DNA of 64,000 nt from Sphingomonas yabuuchiae (GCF_014199595.1 NZ_JACHNX010000006.1:148137-212136), one strand, 5' to 3'; positions 43,838 to 53,523 are shown, counted from the stretch's first letter. Translations and numbers: made by a program. The notes: a model not told the origin generated them from the sequence alone.

Positions 43838-46800
43838 TCAGCGCCCCAGCAGGACCCGCGCTTGCCCTGCGATCTGGGCCAGCATCGCGGCGTTGGGTTG
43901 GGCTGCCAGGCGGGCGCGGTCGATCACCGCCTTGAACTGGCCGACACGCGCGGCATTGCGCTCCAGCCAGGCCTCGACCGCCGCTTCGGGGTCGGTCGTC
44001 CCTGCACGACCGAGGAAGTCGAGCCGCTGCTGCTGGAAGTCACGGGCAAGCCCTGCAATCAACAGGCGCTCCCAGGGATCGCTCGGGCTGATCCGCGCCG
44101 CCTGGCCCTGCGCCCAGTCGAGGCCCAGCGCCTGACCCAAGCGGGTGAAGGCATGGGTCAACCGCGTCTCGTCCAGCGACAGCCGCTGGCCCAGATCGGC
44201 CAGCCCCACCGCGCCGTCGAGTTCGGACACGCGCACCACCCGCGCCGCGAGGTCGGCGGGCGCGCCCGCCTCTTCCAGCGCGGCGACGACGCGGGCGCTC
44301 TGCGCCTTGGCCTCGTCGCGCAGCAGTGCGGGCGTTTCCGCCGCCAGCCGCGCGATGCCCGGCTGCAAACGCTCCAGCGCCGCGCCGGGCGAGGTGCCCG
44401 CCGGCATGGAGCGCAGCAGGTCGGCGATCTGCGACCGCGTGGCCCGCGCCACCTCGTCGAACAGCGCGATACGCGCGGCTTCGGGCATCGCCGCCGTCTC
44501 GATCGCGGTCCACAGGGCGGGCAGGTCGAACAGCCGCTCGACCACGACGAACATCGCCGCGATATCGGCCATCGCCGCGCCTTCCTCTTCCGCCAGTTCG
44601 AACGGGTGGAGGATGCCCATCCGGTTGACGATCCGGTTGGCCAGCTTGGTCGCGACAATCTCACCGCGCAGGCGATGCTGGTCGATGGCCTCGCCGAAGG
44701 CCTCCTGCATCGCGGGCGGGAAGGCCGCGCGCAGATCGGGGAGCAGTTCGTCGTCCAGCGCCAGCGGACTGGTCTCGATCGCGTCCTGCAGGGTCAGCTT
44801 GGCCGTCGCCAGCAGCACCGCCAGTTCGGGCCGGGTCAGCGATATGCCGTCCTGCCCGCGCCGCAGCAGCACGTCGTTGCTGCCCAGCCCCTCGACCGCG
44901 CGGTCGAGCCGCCCGGCGCTCTCGAAGATTTCGATGACGCGGACATAGCTCGGCATCGCGCCCGCGCCGTCCGCCTCGGCGATCGACAGGCCCAGCGTCT
45001 GGAGGCGGTTATCCTCCAGCACCAGATGCGCCACGTCGTCGGTCATCGAGGCGAGCAGCGTGTTGCGATCGCCCTCCGCCAGACGGCCCTCGATCATCTC
45101 GCGGTTGAGCGCGATCTTGATGTTGACCTCATTATCCGAACAGTCGACGCCCGCCGAATTGTCGATGAAGTCGGTGTTGATCCGCCCGCCCCGCTCGGCA
45201 AAGGCGATGCGCGCGGCCTGGGTGACGCCCAGATTGGCGCCCTCGCCGATCGCGATGACGCGCAGATCCTCGGCATCGACGCGCAGGCGGTCGTTCGCCG
45301 GATCGCCGACCTGGACGTTATTTTCCGCCGCCGCCTTGATGTAGGTCCCGATGCCGCCGAACCAGAGCAGGTCGGCCGGGGCCTTCAGGATCGCCGAGAT
45401 CAAAGCCGCCGGCTCCAGCGAGGTGGCGGTGATGCCCAGAGCCTCGCGGATTTCGTCCGACAGCGGGATGGTCTTGGCCGAACGCGGGAAGACGCCGCCG
45501 CCGGGCGAGATCAGGCTGGTGTCGTAATCCGCCCAGCTCGACCGGGGGAGCGCGAACATGCGCGCGCGCTCGTCCCAGCTCGTCGCGGGATCGGGATTGG
45601 GGTCGAGGAAGATGTGGCGATGGTCGAACGCCGCGACCAGCTTGATCGCCTTGGACAGCAGCATGCCGTTGCCGAACACGTCGCCCGACATGTCGCCGCA
45701 ACCGACGACGCGGATCGGCTGGCTCTGCACGTCCACGCCCCGCTCGGCGAAGTGGCGCTGCACCGAGACCCAGGCCCCCTTGGCGGTGATGCCCATCGCC
45801 TTGTGGTCGTAACCCTGGCTGCCCCCGGAGGCGAAGGCGTCGCCCAGCCAGAAGCCGCGCTCCAGCGCCAGCGCATTGGCCACGTCGGAGAAGGTTGCGG
45901 TGCCCTTGTCGGCGGCGACCACGAAATAGGGGTCCTCACCGTCCAGCACGCGTACGCCATCGGGGTGCACCACCGCGCCCTCGACGATATTGTCGGTGAT
46001 CGACAGCAGCGCGCGGATGAACACGCGGTAGCTTTCCTTGCCCTCGGCGGCCCAACCGTCGCGGTCGGTGACGGGCGACGGCAGCTGCTTCGGGTAGAAA
46101 CCGCCCTTCGCGCCGGTCGGCACGATCACTGCGTTCTTTACCCGCTGCGCCTTCATCAGGCCCAGAATCTCAGTGCGGAAGTCGTCGCGGCGATCCGACC
46201 AGCGAAGGCCACCACGCGCGACGGGTCCGGCGCGCAAATGGATGCCCTCGACGCGGGGGGAATAGACCCAGATCTCGCGCCACGGCAGCGGTGCGGGCAG
46301 ACCCGGAATCTTGTGGCTATCCAGCTTGAAGGCCAGGGCCTCCCTGCCCGCCTCGGCAAAGGCGTTGGTGCGCAGCGTGGCGGCGATCATGTCGCGGAAG
46401 CTGCGCAGGATCCGGTCGTCGTCGATCGCCGACACCGCATCGAGGCCCGCCGCGATGGCGGCATCGGCCGCAGCGATATCGCCCTGCGCCTTCGGGTCAT
46501 GCGCCGCCGTGAACCGCTCGATCAGCGCGGTCGCCAGCTTGGGGGCGCGGCGCAGCGCATCGACCACGGTGGTCAGGCCATAAGGCAGCCCCGCCTGGCG
46601 CAGATAGCGGAACCACGCACGGAACAGCACCACCGCCTGCGGGCTCAATCCAACATCGACGATCAGGCGGTTGAACGCGTCATTCTCCGCCTTGCCCTCC
46701 AGCACGGCGGCGATCGCCCCCTCCAGCACCGCCGCGCCCTTGGGCTCGGTCGTCGCCTCGGTTTCGACGATGAAGTCGTGGACGAAGGGATCGGCCTCGT

Positions 46801-48451
46801 CGCGCAACCGCGTCGGCAGTTCGCCGATGACGCGGAAGCCGAAATTCTCCAGCACCGGCACCGCGTCCGACAAGGGCAGCGCGCCGTTCAGCTTGTAGAT
46901 TTTCAGCTGGCGATCCTGCCCCGGCTGGACCGGGAAGAGGCGGACCGAACGGCTCGATTCATTCTCCAGCGACGACAGGCGCAGAATGTCCGCCGCTGCT
47001 TCCGCCGCATCGCTGACATTGCGGTAGTTGGTCGGGAAGCCATTGGCCCAGCGCAGCGCGAGGCGCGCCGCACGCGGGGCGGGCACCTGCTCGGCCAGCG
47101 CCGCCTCGACATCGGGCATCCAGCCGCGCACCATCTTGCGCAACCGCTCGGACAGCGCCGCCGTATCGGGCAGGCGACCGTCCTGGCGCAGGTCGATCGT
47201 ATAGCGGATCAGCGCCACGACGCCGTCCTCCAGCGCGATCGACCAGTTGAGCAGCGAGCCGTTCGCCGCCTCGCCCAGCATCTCGCCGATCGCCACGCGC
47301 CGCGCGGTGGTCAGCTCGTCGCGCGGCAGCCAGACGAACGCGAACAGATGCCGCTGCAACACCGAGCGGATCAGCACCAGCTCGGGGCGCGGACGGTCGG
47401 CCAGCGACATGGCGGTCAGCGCCAGCTGCTCCAGCGCCTCGGCCGGGAAGGCGGTGACAAGGTCATGCGGCAGCGCGGTCAGCGCATGGGTCAGCGCCTT
47501 GCCGGTATGGCCGCGCGGGTCGAAACCGAACTTGGCCTGAAGCGCGGCCAGGCGCGTACGCAGCACCGGCACCTCATGCGGCGGGCTGGCCAGCGCGGCG
47601 CTGGTCCACAGCCCGGCATGGATCGACAGGCCGACAACGCGGCCCCCTTCCATCACCGGCACCAGCACCAGGTCGAGCGGCACCGAGCGGTGGACGGTCG
47701 AGATCGCATTCGACTTGAGCAGCAGCGGCGCCGCGCCACCCTCGGCGAAATAGTCGAGCGCGCGCTGGCGCGACGTCTCGGCGAGCAGCGGCACCTTGTG
47801 CGGCGTCCGCGCCACGCCCAGCGCGGGCGCGTCGCGGCCATCCTCATACCATTTCTCATGGCCTAGCAGGGTCAGCTTGCCGCCCAGGAACCACAGGAGA
47901 AGCGCCGCGCCCTCGCCATTCTTCTCGCCCAGCGTCGTCGCATCGGCGGCCAGCGCGTCCTGCAAGCCCGCCCAGTCGGCCACCGCGGCGCGGACATCGG
48001 CCAGCACCGCGCGCAGATCGTCGACCAGCCCACGCCGGTCGCGCGCATCGGCGCGTTCCATTTCCAGATAGATGAAGGATTCGGACTTTCCGCCCGTGCC
48101 GATCGCCAGAAGCTGTCCCTCGGCATCGCGGGTCACGGGCAGGACGGGGTGGATCACGCGGTCGATCGCGATGCCGTCCGCGCCGACCATCGCCGCGATC
48201 GAATCGACCAGGAAGGGCATGTCGTCATTGACGATGGCGAGGCGCATCCGGCGGTGCGTGTCGTCGCCCGACATCGGCTCCAGCGCGATCGACGGTTCTC
48301 CCGGCGAGCGCTGTTGCGCCACGCCCGCGACGAAGGCCGCCGCAGCAGCCACCTCCGCGGGGCCGAACCCCTGCAACTCCGCCGGAAGGGCGCCCTGGGT
48401 CAGCCGCGCGGCAATCGCGTCGGCCATCGGATGCGACATATTCGGTGCCAT
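43838..48451 (-). CDS. gdhB: NAD-specific glutamate dehydrogenase, 180-kDa class
   Basis: Oxidative deamination of glutamate to 2-oxoglutarate with NAD. 1537 residues, the length of the very large GDH class (L-GDH). The N-terminal ~700 residues carry ACT-like regulatory regions, and the catalytic part begins near GPVARGGLRWSDRRDDFRTE with VIVPTGAKGGFYPKQ, followed by the nucleotide-binding region VVGCGDMSGDVFGNGML. The C-terminal ~500 residues are helical. A tiny antisense frame of 1484 residues is a shadow. Confidence 0.96.
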   Translation of the reverse strand: MAPNMSHPMADAIAARLTQGALPAELQGFGPAEVAAAAAFVAGVAQQRSPGEPSIALEPMSGDDTHRRMRLAIVNDDMPFLVDSIAAMVGADGIAIDRVIHPVLPVTRDAEGQLLAIGTGGKSESFIYLEMERADARDRRGLVDDLRAVLADVRAAVADWAGLQDALAADATTLGEKNGEGAALLLWFLGGKLTLLGHEKWYEDGRDAPALGVARTPHKVPLLAETSRQRALDYFAEGGAAPLLLKSNAISTVHRSVPLDLVLVPVMEGGRVVGLSIHAGLWTSAALASPPHEVPVLRTRLAALQAKFGFDPRGHTGKALTHALTALPHDLVTAFPAEALEQLALTAMSLADRPRPELVLIRSVLQRHLFAFVWLPRDELTTARRVAIGEMLGEAANGSLLNWSIALEDGVVALIRYTIDLRQDGRLPDTAALSERLRKMVRGWMPDVEAALAEQVPAPRAARLALRWANGFPTNYRNVSDAAEAAADILRLSSLENESSRSVRLFPVQPGQDRQLKIYKLNGALPLSDAVPVLENFGFRVIGELPTRLRDEADPFVHDFIVETEATTEPKGAAVLEGAIAAVLEGKAENDAFNRLIVDVGLSPQAVVLFRAWFRYLRQAGLPYGLTTVVDALRRAPKLATALIERFTAAHDPKAQGDIAAADAAIAAGLDAVSAIDDDRILRSFRDMIAATLRTNAFAEAGREALAFKLDSHKIPGLPAPLPWREIWVYSPRVEGIHLRAGPVARGGLRWSDRRDDFRTEILGLMKAQRVKNAVIVPTGAKGGFYPKQLPSPVTDRDGWAAEGKESYRVFIRALLSITDNIVEGAVVHPDGVRVLDGEDPYFVVAADKGTATFSDVANALALERGFWLGDAFASGGSQGYDHKAMGITAKGAWVSVQRHFAERGVDVQSQPIRVVGCGDMSGDVFGNGMLLSKAIKLVAAFDHRHIFLDPNPDPATSWDERARMFALPRSSWADYDTSLISPGGGVFPRSAKTIPLSDEIREALGITATSLEPAALISAILKAPADLLWFGGIGTYIKAAAENNVQVGDPANDRLRVDAEDLRVIAIGEGANLGVTQAARIAFAERGGRINTDFIDNSAGVDCSDNEVNIKIALNREMIEGRLAEGDRNTLLASMTDDVAHLVLEDNRLQTLGLSIAEADGAGAMPSYVRVIEIFESAGRLDRAVEGLGSNDVLLRRGQDGISLTRPELAVLLATAKLTLQDAIETSPLALDDELLPDLRAAFPPAMQEAFGEAIDQHRLRGEIVATKLANRIVNRMGILHPFELAEEEGAAMADIAAMFVVVERLFDLPALWTAIETAAMPEAARIALFDEVARATRSQIADLLRSMPAGTSPGAALERLQPGIARLAAETPALLRDEAKAQSARVVAALEEAGAPADLAARVVRVSELDGAVGLADLGQRLSLDETRLTHAFTRLGQALGLDWAQGQAARISPSDPWERLLIAGLARDFQQQRLDFLGRAGTTDPEAAVEAWLERNAARVGQFKAVIDRARLAAQPNAAMLAQIAGQARVLLGR

Positions 48452-48531
48452 GGTGCCAAGTCCTAGGCCGGGCTCTCGCGGCGCTCAACCCTTTGCCGCC
48501 GGAGAAAAGATGTTGCGCCGCAGCGCAATTT

Positions 48532-49344
48532 TCATTGCGAAGCGCGCAACACCCTTTCGGCCAAGCGCGCGTCGCCGACCACCGTCCCGGTGATGGAAAC
48601 GCTACCATCCCCGGCGACGCGTCCGACCATCACCACAGGAGTGCCGGGCTGCGCATCGGTCGGCCATGATATGTTAGCGATAGCTTCGGGTTCCTCCCCG
48701 CCGGGGGATGGCGGCCCGTTCCACAGCGCGGCGGCCGAACCCGGCGGCGGCGGCTTGATCCCCTCCCCGGCGGAATCCATCAGCTCCGAATCCAGCGCCG
48801 CCTGCAACAGCGGATCGGCCAGTTCCTTCCAGCTCAGGACGCCGTGGATGAAGTCGATCATCAACCCGTCGGACGAATAGGGCAGCAATATGCCGCGATA
48901 CAGCGTCATGCGGCCGCGCGCGTTGACGAACTCGGCCTCGAACCCGGCCGGAACCTGATCGGCCAGCACATGATCGAAATGCCGGGTCAGCCGCGCGAGC
49001 AACGACGCTTCGGGCAATTCCCCGATTCGAGCCGGTCGCGCCGCCGTGCCGCATTCCTCGCGCAGCGCCTGGCCGATATAGGCGATAGCCGGATCGATCC
49101 GGTCGCCGCGAAAATCCAGCAATACAGAATTGGCCGCGAAATCGCCGATCGCCTCGGTATCGAGCGCCCGGATCGAGGGAAACCGCGCCTCCCCCGACAG
49201 CGAAACCCAGTGGTGATAGGCCCGCGCATGAAGCCGCCGCTCCACCCCGCCCAGCCGCGACAGCGCATCCTCCGCCCCGCCCGCGATCTCGCCGGCCGGA
49301 CGAGCCGGAACGGGATCCCGGGGATTTTGCGGTTCGCGGTCCAT
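48532..49344 (-). CDS. PAS-like (PF07310 type) regulatory protein
   Basis: 270 residues from ATG 49344, chosen for AGGAAG upstream; ATGs at 49362 and 49383 extend it. The central part (about residues 40-175) reads as the alphaproteobacterial PAS_5 domain: ARFPSIRALDTEAIGDFAAN, LDFRGDRIDPAIAYIG and GRMTLYRGILLPYSSDG. No kinase, cyclase or other output domain is fused. Function unknown. It precedes the glutamate dehydrogenase gene by 80 bases. Confidence 0.75.
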   Translation of the reverse strand: MDREPQNPRDPVPARPAGEIAGGAEDALSRLGGVERRLHARAYHHWVSLSGEARFPSIRALDTEAIGDFAANSVLLDFRGDRIDPAIAYIGQALREECGTAARPARIGELPEASLLARLTRHFDHVLADQVPAGFEAEFVNARGRMTLYRGILLPYSSDGLMIDFIHGVLSWKELADPLLQAALDSELMDSAGEGIKPPPPGSAAALWNGPPSPGGEEPEAIANISWPTDAQPGTPVVMVGRVAGDGSVSITGTVVGDARLAERVLRASQ

Positions 49345-49492
49345 GACGGTCTTCCTGGTCATGCTCCTGTCATGCCCCGACATAGTTAACCATAGATGAA
49401 GATCGCCCCACCCGCCATAAGCCGCTTGCCAGCCCCCCAACGACCTGTTAAGCGCCCCCACCTGACCGGACACCAGCCGGTTCACGAGACGG

Positions 49493-49568
49493 GCCGCTTT
49501 AGCTCAGCTGGTAGAGCATCGCATTCGTAATGCGGGGGTCACAGGTTCGAGTCCTGTAAGCGGCACCA
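49493..49568 (+). tRNA. tRNA-Thr (anticodon CGT)
   Basis: A full cloverleaf: acceptor GCCGCTT (49493-49499) pairs with AAGCGGC (49558-49564), D-loop AGCTCAGCTGGTAGAGC, anticodon stem-loop GCATTCGTAATGC giving CGT, T-arm ACAGGTTCGAGTCCTGT, and encoded CCA at 49566-49568. Decodes ACG. Everything to the right is accessory in character, so its 3' end is a likely integration site. Confidence 0.96.
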
Positions 49569-49893
49569 TCCATTTTATAGCACATCCACAAGGCAACCAG
49601 CGGTAGCCAAGGCGGAAGCGCCTTTCGCGTGGGTCCTGTTTGGGACGCTTTGGGAAGGCCTGGTCACTAGGATCTAATCCCAGCCATTCAGCCCTCCCCC
49701 GAACCCACCGTTCGTTTATCTTCGTCAGCAAGCTTTCAATCGGCAATGTTGGGACAAAGCCGCCATTTTTGCAGGTCGCGCCGAACGAGGGCTTTGGGCA
49801 GGAACGGACGTTAACGCATCCCTTGGCCAATAACTGAGAACCCACTAATTCGTGAACAGAGGACAGCGGCTCTCAGCCATGGGAAGTTTACGA
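49569..49893. other. Intergenic region after tRNA-Thr
   Basis: 325 bases with no gene I can support. It includes a 28-base segment (49790-49817) that recurs imperfectly upstream of the nuclease gene at 52907-52934, with the core GAACGGACGTT identical. The rest has the look of degenerate mobile-element sequence. Confidence 0.4.
49790..49817 (+). repeat. Left flanking repeat of the Lamassu-like operon
   Basis: 28 bases matching 52907-52934 in 22 positions on the same strand, including GGCTTT and GAACGGACGTT. The pair brackets the two-gene defence operon. Confidence 0.5.
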
Positions 49894-51603
49894 CTAGATA
49901 AGCTCGCCCTGATCCTGCCCCAAAAGCTTGTTGATGAACGGTCGCATGTAGGAATTAACGGTATCGAACTCGTCCTCGCGCAATAGGGACTCCTTCACCA
50001 GCGGATTGATCACGTGCCCATTATACTCTGCGCCGTGTAGCGAGACCGTGCCTAAAATCAGCTGCATGTCACGTGGACGGTGCTTGAGCGCAAAGCCAAT
50101 GATGGCAGCCGCGTTGGTTTCGTCCTGATCCTGTTGGAGTGGCGTATCCAATATTATCGGACACAGACAGGAAGTGGTGAATTCTCGGATCGTGTGCAAC
50201 AGCGCAAAGTGATAGGCGAGGATAGCCCTCGGTCCGTAGCTGCCAGTTTCATTAATCTTCGGTGATATGCTCTTTTTTACCGCGGCTTCAAACGTAACAC
50301 CAAGCTCAACCGCAAAGGCGCTAAGCTTTTTGGCATAGAAGGCCACGATTTCCGCCTTGCGCTTGGCGCTACTGTGCGCCTTCATCAGCTTAACTGCCTC
50401 ATTTTCCCTAATCTGCCATTCAACTATTCCCCCGTCGATTACGGCGCGCTCTGCCGCGATTGTTGCATCAACGATTCGTTCGCTTTCATCTTGAAGCATG
50501 TCCCGAAGCTTCACCTCGCCCCGTTTCTCGGCGAGCAGTGCATCAATGCGTCTGATCCGGTCATCATACGCCCGTAGCGACTGCATCTGGCGCGCCACAT
50601 CTGCCTCAACCTCGACCAGCGAATGTCGGGCGCTGGCGAGGAAACCCCTACATGCGTCCGCGTCATTAATCAGGCTGAAACGGTTCGCAAAATCATTCTC
50701 ATGAACAGTGTTGCATGTAGGGCAGACGACTTGGGCGCCCACTAAGCTCTGGGTAAACTTCACATCGGCGTCGAGCTCCGTCAACGCAACGCGCGCGATT
50801 TCGATTTCTTCAACGAGTACTGCCCGACGAGATTGGAGCTCGGATATCCGTTGCTTAACGCTTTCAAAGATCACCCTGATCTCGTTTAACTCAGCCAGCA
50901 ATTGCTCGATCTGATTTCCGAACAACTCAGGGGAGAAAGTCACCGTAACCGGGGAGCGCCCGTTACGCAGACGCGCCGTCGCGCGATCCAAGGCACGTCG
51001 CTCGGCTTTGAGTTCGTTCTGCTCGCGTTGCGCATCCGCCCGCTGAGCCTGCGCGCTGTAATACTCTCTCGGGCGAATGCCAGTGTGATATTCCAAGATG
51101 CTCTTCTTGAAGTGCGGGATCATCGCAAGACTTCTGAACGAGCTCCAGCTGTCGTCCCAACCTCGATCCTGATCCTGATAGAACGGAAGGAAGCAAAATT
51201 GTGGCGGCGGTACGATGAGAGCAGAATATTTGGTGGTCAACTGGATAGTAAAGTCAAGGAGCTCTGCTATTTTAGGCCCAACCTCATTGACGAGCGAAGT
51301 GCCGGTCCAGAGGATGTTATCCGCAGCATCGAACAAGGCGAACTGGTCGTCAAAGCGAAGAATCGAGTGGACCGCCCCGTCCACGGAAAATTCTAGCATC
51401 GTCGCAACGGATGCTTTCGTCCACTTCTCGTTTACAACCGAGGCGTCAGCACCAAAAGCGCTGTATACGGACTTGATTAGGTGTGACTTGCCGGTGTCGT
51501 TCTCGCCGCGAACAACCGTAATGCTATCGTCAAACTTCTCCTGTCTCGCCTTCCCCTCGAGCCGCGACAGGAGAAGAAGCCTTCGCAACTTCAAGTTTTT
51601 CAT
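49894..51603 (-). CDS. SMC-like ATPase of a Lamassu-type defence operon (LmuB-like)
   Basis: 569 residues. Walker A GENDTGKS is at 33-40, a coiled-coil region (about 180-420) is split by a CPTC zinc-hook-like motif (294-297), and the signature-like GSYGPRAILAYHFALLH (454-470) and Walker B CPIILDTP (481-488) lie at the C-terminus. This Rad50/SMC-like layout in a short protein, paired with a DUF4297 nuclease, matches the Lamassu/ABC-3C ATPase. Such complexes sense foreign DNA and release the nuclease. Low G+C relative to the core genes. Confidence 0.78.
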   Translation of the reverse strand: MKNLKLRRLLLLSRLEGKARQEKFDDSITVVRGENDTGKSHLIKSVYSAFGADASVVNEKWTKASVATMLEFSVDGAVHSILRFDDQFALFDAADNILWTGTSLVNEVGPKIAELLDFTIQLTTKYSALIVPPPQFCFLPFYQDQDRGWDDSWSSFRSLAMIPHFKKSILEYHTGIRPREYYSAQAQRADAQREQNELKAERRALDRATARLRNGRSPVTVTFSPELFGNQIEQLLAELNEIRVIFESVKQRISELQSRRAVLVEEIEIARVALTELDADVKFTQSLVGAQVVCPTCNTVHENDFANRFSLINDADACRGFLASARHSLVEVEADVARQMQSLRAYDDRIRRIDALLAEKRGEVKLRDMLQDESERIVDATIAAERAVIDGGIVEWQIRENEAVKLMKAHSSAKRKAEIVAFYAKKLSAFAVELGVTFEAAVKKSISPKINETGSYGPRAILAYHFALLHTIREFTTSCLCPIILDTPLQQDQDETNAAAIIGFALKHRPRDMQLILGTVSLHGAEYNGHVINPLVKESLLREDEFDTVNSYMRPFINKLLGQDQGELI

Positions 51604-51650
51604 GAGATTTCTTTCTGATACTTCGAATCAACCGTTTGTACTGCTCAACC

Positions 51651-52718
51651 TTAATGATGCGCGTATATCTCATATATAATCATCGCTTTCAGCCTTGATG
51701 GACTAAACGGTGACAAATACTTCTTACCCACTGCTTCAGCCTGTAGGTAAACAGCCTCGACCATGTCGACGAGGGTCAGGCTCGTATCGTCGATGACCGT
51801 CGGTAGGGCTTCTGCGATCTTCATCCGGATCCGTTGAACTGCGCGGTCGGCCGAGTTTAAGGCGGCGGCGCGATAAACCGAATACTCTTGGCTGATGCGA
51901 AGCTGTTCTGTGAACGGGTAGCTCAGGCTGGGGGCTATCGCACCCCAATCCGGAGAGCGGCTGTTGCTCTGGATGGCGTCCAACCACTCCTGCACATTGG
52001 CCTTGGTGAGCCCCTTTTCCTTGATGACATTCTGGAGTGACGTTATCTCGCCGGAGAAATTGGCCTTCCTTCGGCATTCGTCGGCGATTGCCTGATAGAC
52101 TGCCTCAGGACTGAACCAGACCGAGCCGAGCTGACCGGCAATAAAGGTTTGAAGCTTGCCCTTTGTATGGGAGACGACGTCCCCAAGGCTAAGATCGGTG
52201 TGCTGAAAGCCCAGCAGCCCGATCTGGGCTTCAGTAGCCTTCGGATAGGCCTGCTTGACGGACGCCACGATCTTCTCAAAATCGTCGGACGAGCATTCAT
52301 TCAAGCGGAAAGATTTTTTCGCGGCATTAAATCCGCAAAGTTGATTCGAAACAAAGTCAGCGGAGAGTACGGCGTTCTGAAATTTGTCGAAATTGTCGAA
52401 CATCTTGTCGATGTATGAGGGTTTCTCTCTGATACCCTCCTCAACCTTAACCTTTTCCCGCTTGAGCAGGGAAGTTAGGGTCCAGCCGCCGTTTGTATCC
52501 TTGGACTTTACCTGATAGAAGCGAACCGTTGTGGGATTAGTAGCGCTGTTGAGCAATGCAACATCGTCGTGAAACTCAAAGACAATCGCATAATCGTCAT
52601 TGGTCCCATGCTGTTGGAAGAGCAACGCCAGCCCCCACATGGCCTGGAAGTCATACCGACCGCCGGTCGCTGCTTTCTCGCGTAAGGGAGTGCTGACCAG
52701 ATTCGTCGCTAAGACCAT
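51651..52718 (-). CDS. DUF4297 (Cap4-type) nuclease of a Lamassu-type defence operon (LmuA-like)
   Basis: 355 residues from ATG 52718, which has AAGGGGGG just upstream; the frame open above it lacks a ribosome site. The N-terminal domain shows the DUF4297/Cap4 endonuclease pattern: GGRYDFQ (19-25), an acidic stretch with E48 and D51-D52, and the FYQVKSK strand (67-73) giving the Asp...Gln-x-Lys of a PD-(D/E)xK fold. The C-terminal ~230 residues are helical, as the part that binds the ATPase. The ATPase gene follows after 47 bases. No third (LmuC) gene is seen. Confidence 0.78.
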   Translation of the reverse strand: MVLATNLVSTPLREKAATGGRYDFQAMWGLALLFQQHGTNDDYAIVFEFHDDVALLNSATNPTTVRFYQVKSKDTNGGWTLTSLLKREKVKVEEGIREKPSYIDKMFDNFDKFQNAVLSADFVSNQLCGFNAAKKSFRLNECSSDDFEKIVASVKQAYPKATEAQIGLLGFQHTDLSLGDVVSHTKGKLQTFIAGQLGSVWFSPEAVYQAIADECRRKANFSGEITSLQNVIKEKGLTKANVQEWLDAIQSNSRSPDWGAIAPSLSYPFTEQLRISQEYSVYRAAALNSADRAVQRIRMKIAEALPTVIDDTSLTLVDMVEAVYLQAEAVGKKYLSPFSPSRLKAMIIYEIYAHH

Positions 52719-52749
52719 GTACGCCCCCCTTGGATAAGGTTTGATGCCA

Positions 52750-52765
52750 GCAATCGCGAGATTGC
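52750..52765. promoter_or_regulatory. Palindromic candidate operator before the nuclease gene
   Basis: GCAATC and GATTGC are exact reverse complements around GCGA, 32 bases upstream of the nuclease ATG on its transcribed side. This is the place for a repressor site, though no regulator gene is next to it. Confidence 0.35.
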
Positions 52766-52906
52766 ACAACAGCCAAGAGCCGTTCGATTGCGCGGTCCAC
52801 CATGACAGAGTAACTATACCACCATTCGTGCTTGCAGGTTTGTCTGGTCTTTCTTCCACGGCGGTCCATAGGCTGAAATTTTATGCGCTAACTCCGGATG
52901 CACGTC

Positions 52907-52934
52907 GGCTTTTGGGTTGAACGGACGTTGAAGC
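52907..52934 (+). repeat. Right flanking repeat of the Lamassu-like operon
   Basis: 28 bases matching 49790-49817 in 22 positions, same orientation, 3.1 kb apart. See the left copy. Confidence 0.5.
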
Positions 52935-53523
52935 GCGGATGAGCGAATGATTGGAGCTGGTCGGGAGCTGCCGTTCTTACCTGCCCTCACTAACGAGCGG
53001 CAGTTCAGCTTGACTGCCACCAGAGGGCAGACTGTCCGCTTTTCACCAGCGTCGGGCGTTCCGCGTACATCTACCTTTGGCGACTATGCGGACAAGGTGC
53101 CAGCGCCAGTGCGCAGAATGCGCCATCTTATATGAAGGTCATCGGGCGTCAGATTTTTGTCCTGCAAAGGACTATTGCGATCTGCCGAACAGCCTTCCAT
53201 GATCGCCATGCCTCCTGTGAAAGCCAGGGGGTGGGGCGTAGGAACCTCTCTCGAAGCAACTCGGTCGCGAAGAAATTCGAGGCCGGGTGGCATGCGCGCA
53301 TGTCCAGTCGGTTTCGGCCGATAAAGGCGCATGCGCTCGTTGCTTCAGCGGGTTCCTAACATCCGGCTTCGGCCGTCGCTCCGAGAGGTACATAGGGGCG
53401 GCACGAGGGTCTGAGCCGAAGGTCGCTCCATCAGGGGGCGACGACATCATGACGACATCCACAACCACGTCTGCGCGATCCAGCGTCGAGGCGCGATGTC
53501 GCGCGTCCACAACAGGAGAATCC

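Larger units (their letters stand above)
52719..53523. other. Non-coding stretch upstream of the nuclease gene
   Basis: About 800 bases without a gene I can support; the open frames here lack ribosome sites and normal composition. It contains a perfect palindrome GCAATC-GCGA-GATTGC (52750-52765) close to the nuclease start, a candidate operator, and the right flanking repeat (52907-52934). The 53,000-53,450 part looks like degraded sequence of a mobile element. Confidence 0.4.

Noticed and set aside
43412..47866. Plus-strand 1484-codon open frame opposite the glutamate dehydrogenase gene
   Set aside because: Arg/Gln/His-rich translation typical of antisense frames in high-G+C genes; the minus-strand gene has clear motifs.
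49504..49845. Minus-strand 113-codon frame ending in VPLTGLEPVTPALRMRC
   Set aside because: Its end is the antisense of tRNA-Thr, a well known false protein (the LTGLEPVTPALRM string). No ribosome site.
53132..53359. 75-codon frame in the gap right of the nuclease gene
   Set aside because: No ribosome site, irregular composition and no recognisable motif; overlaps other equally poor frames.
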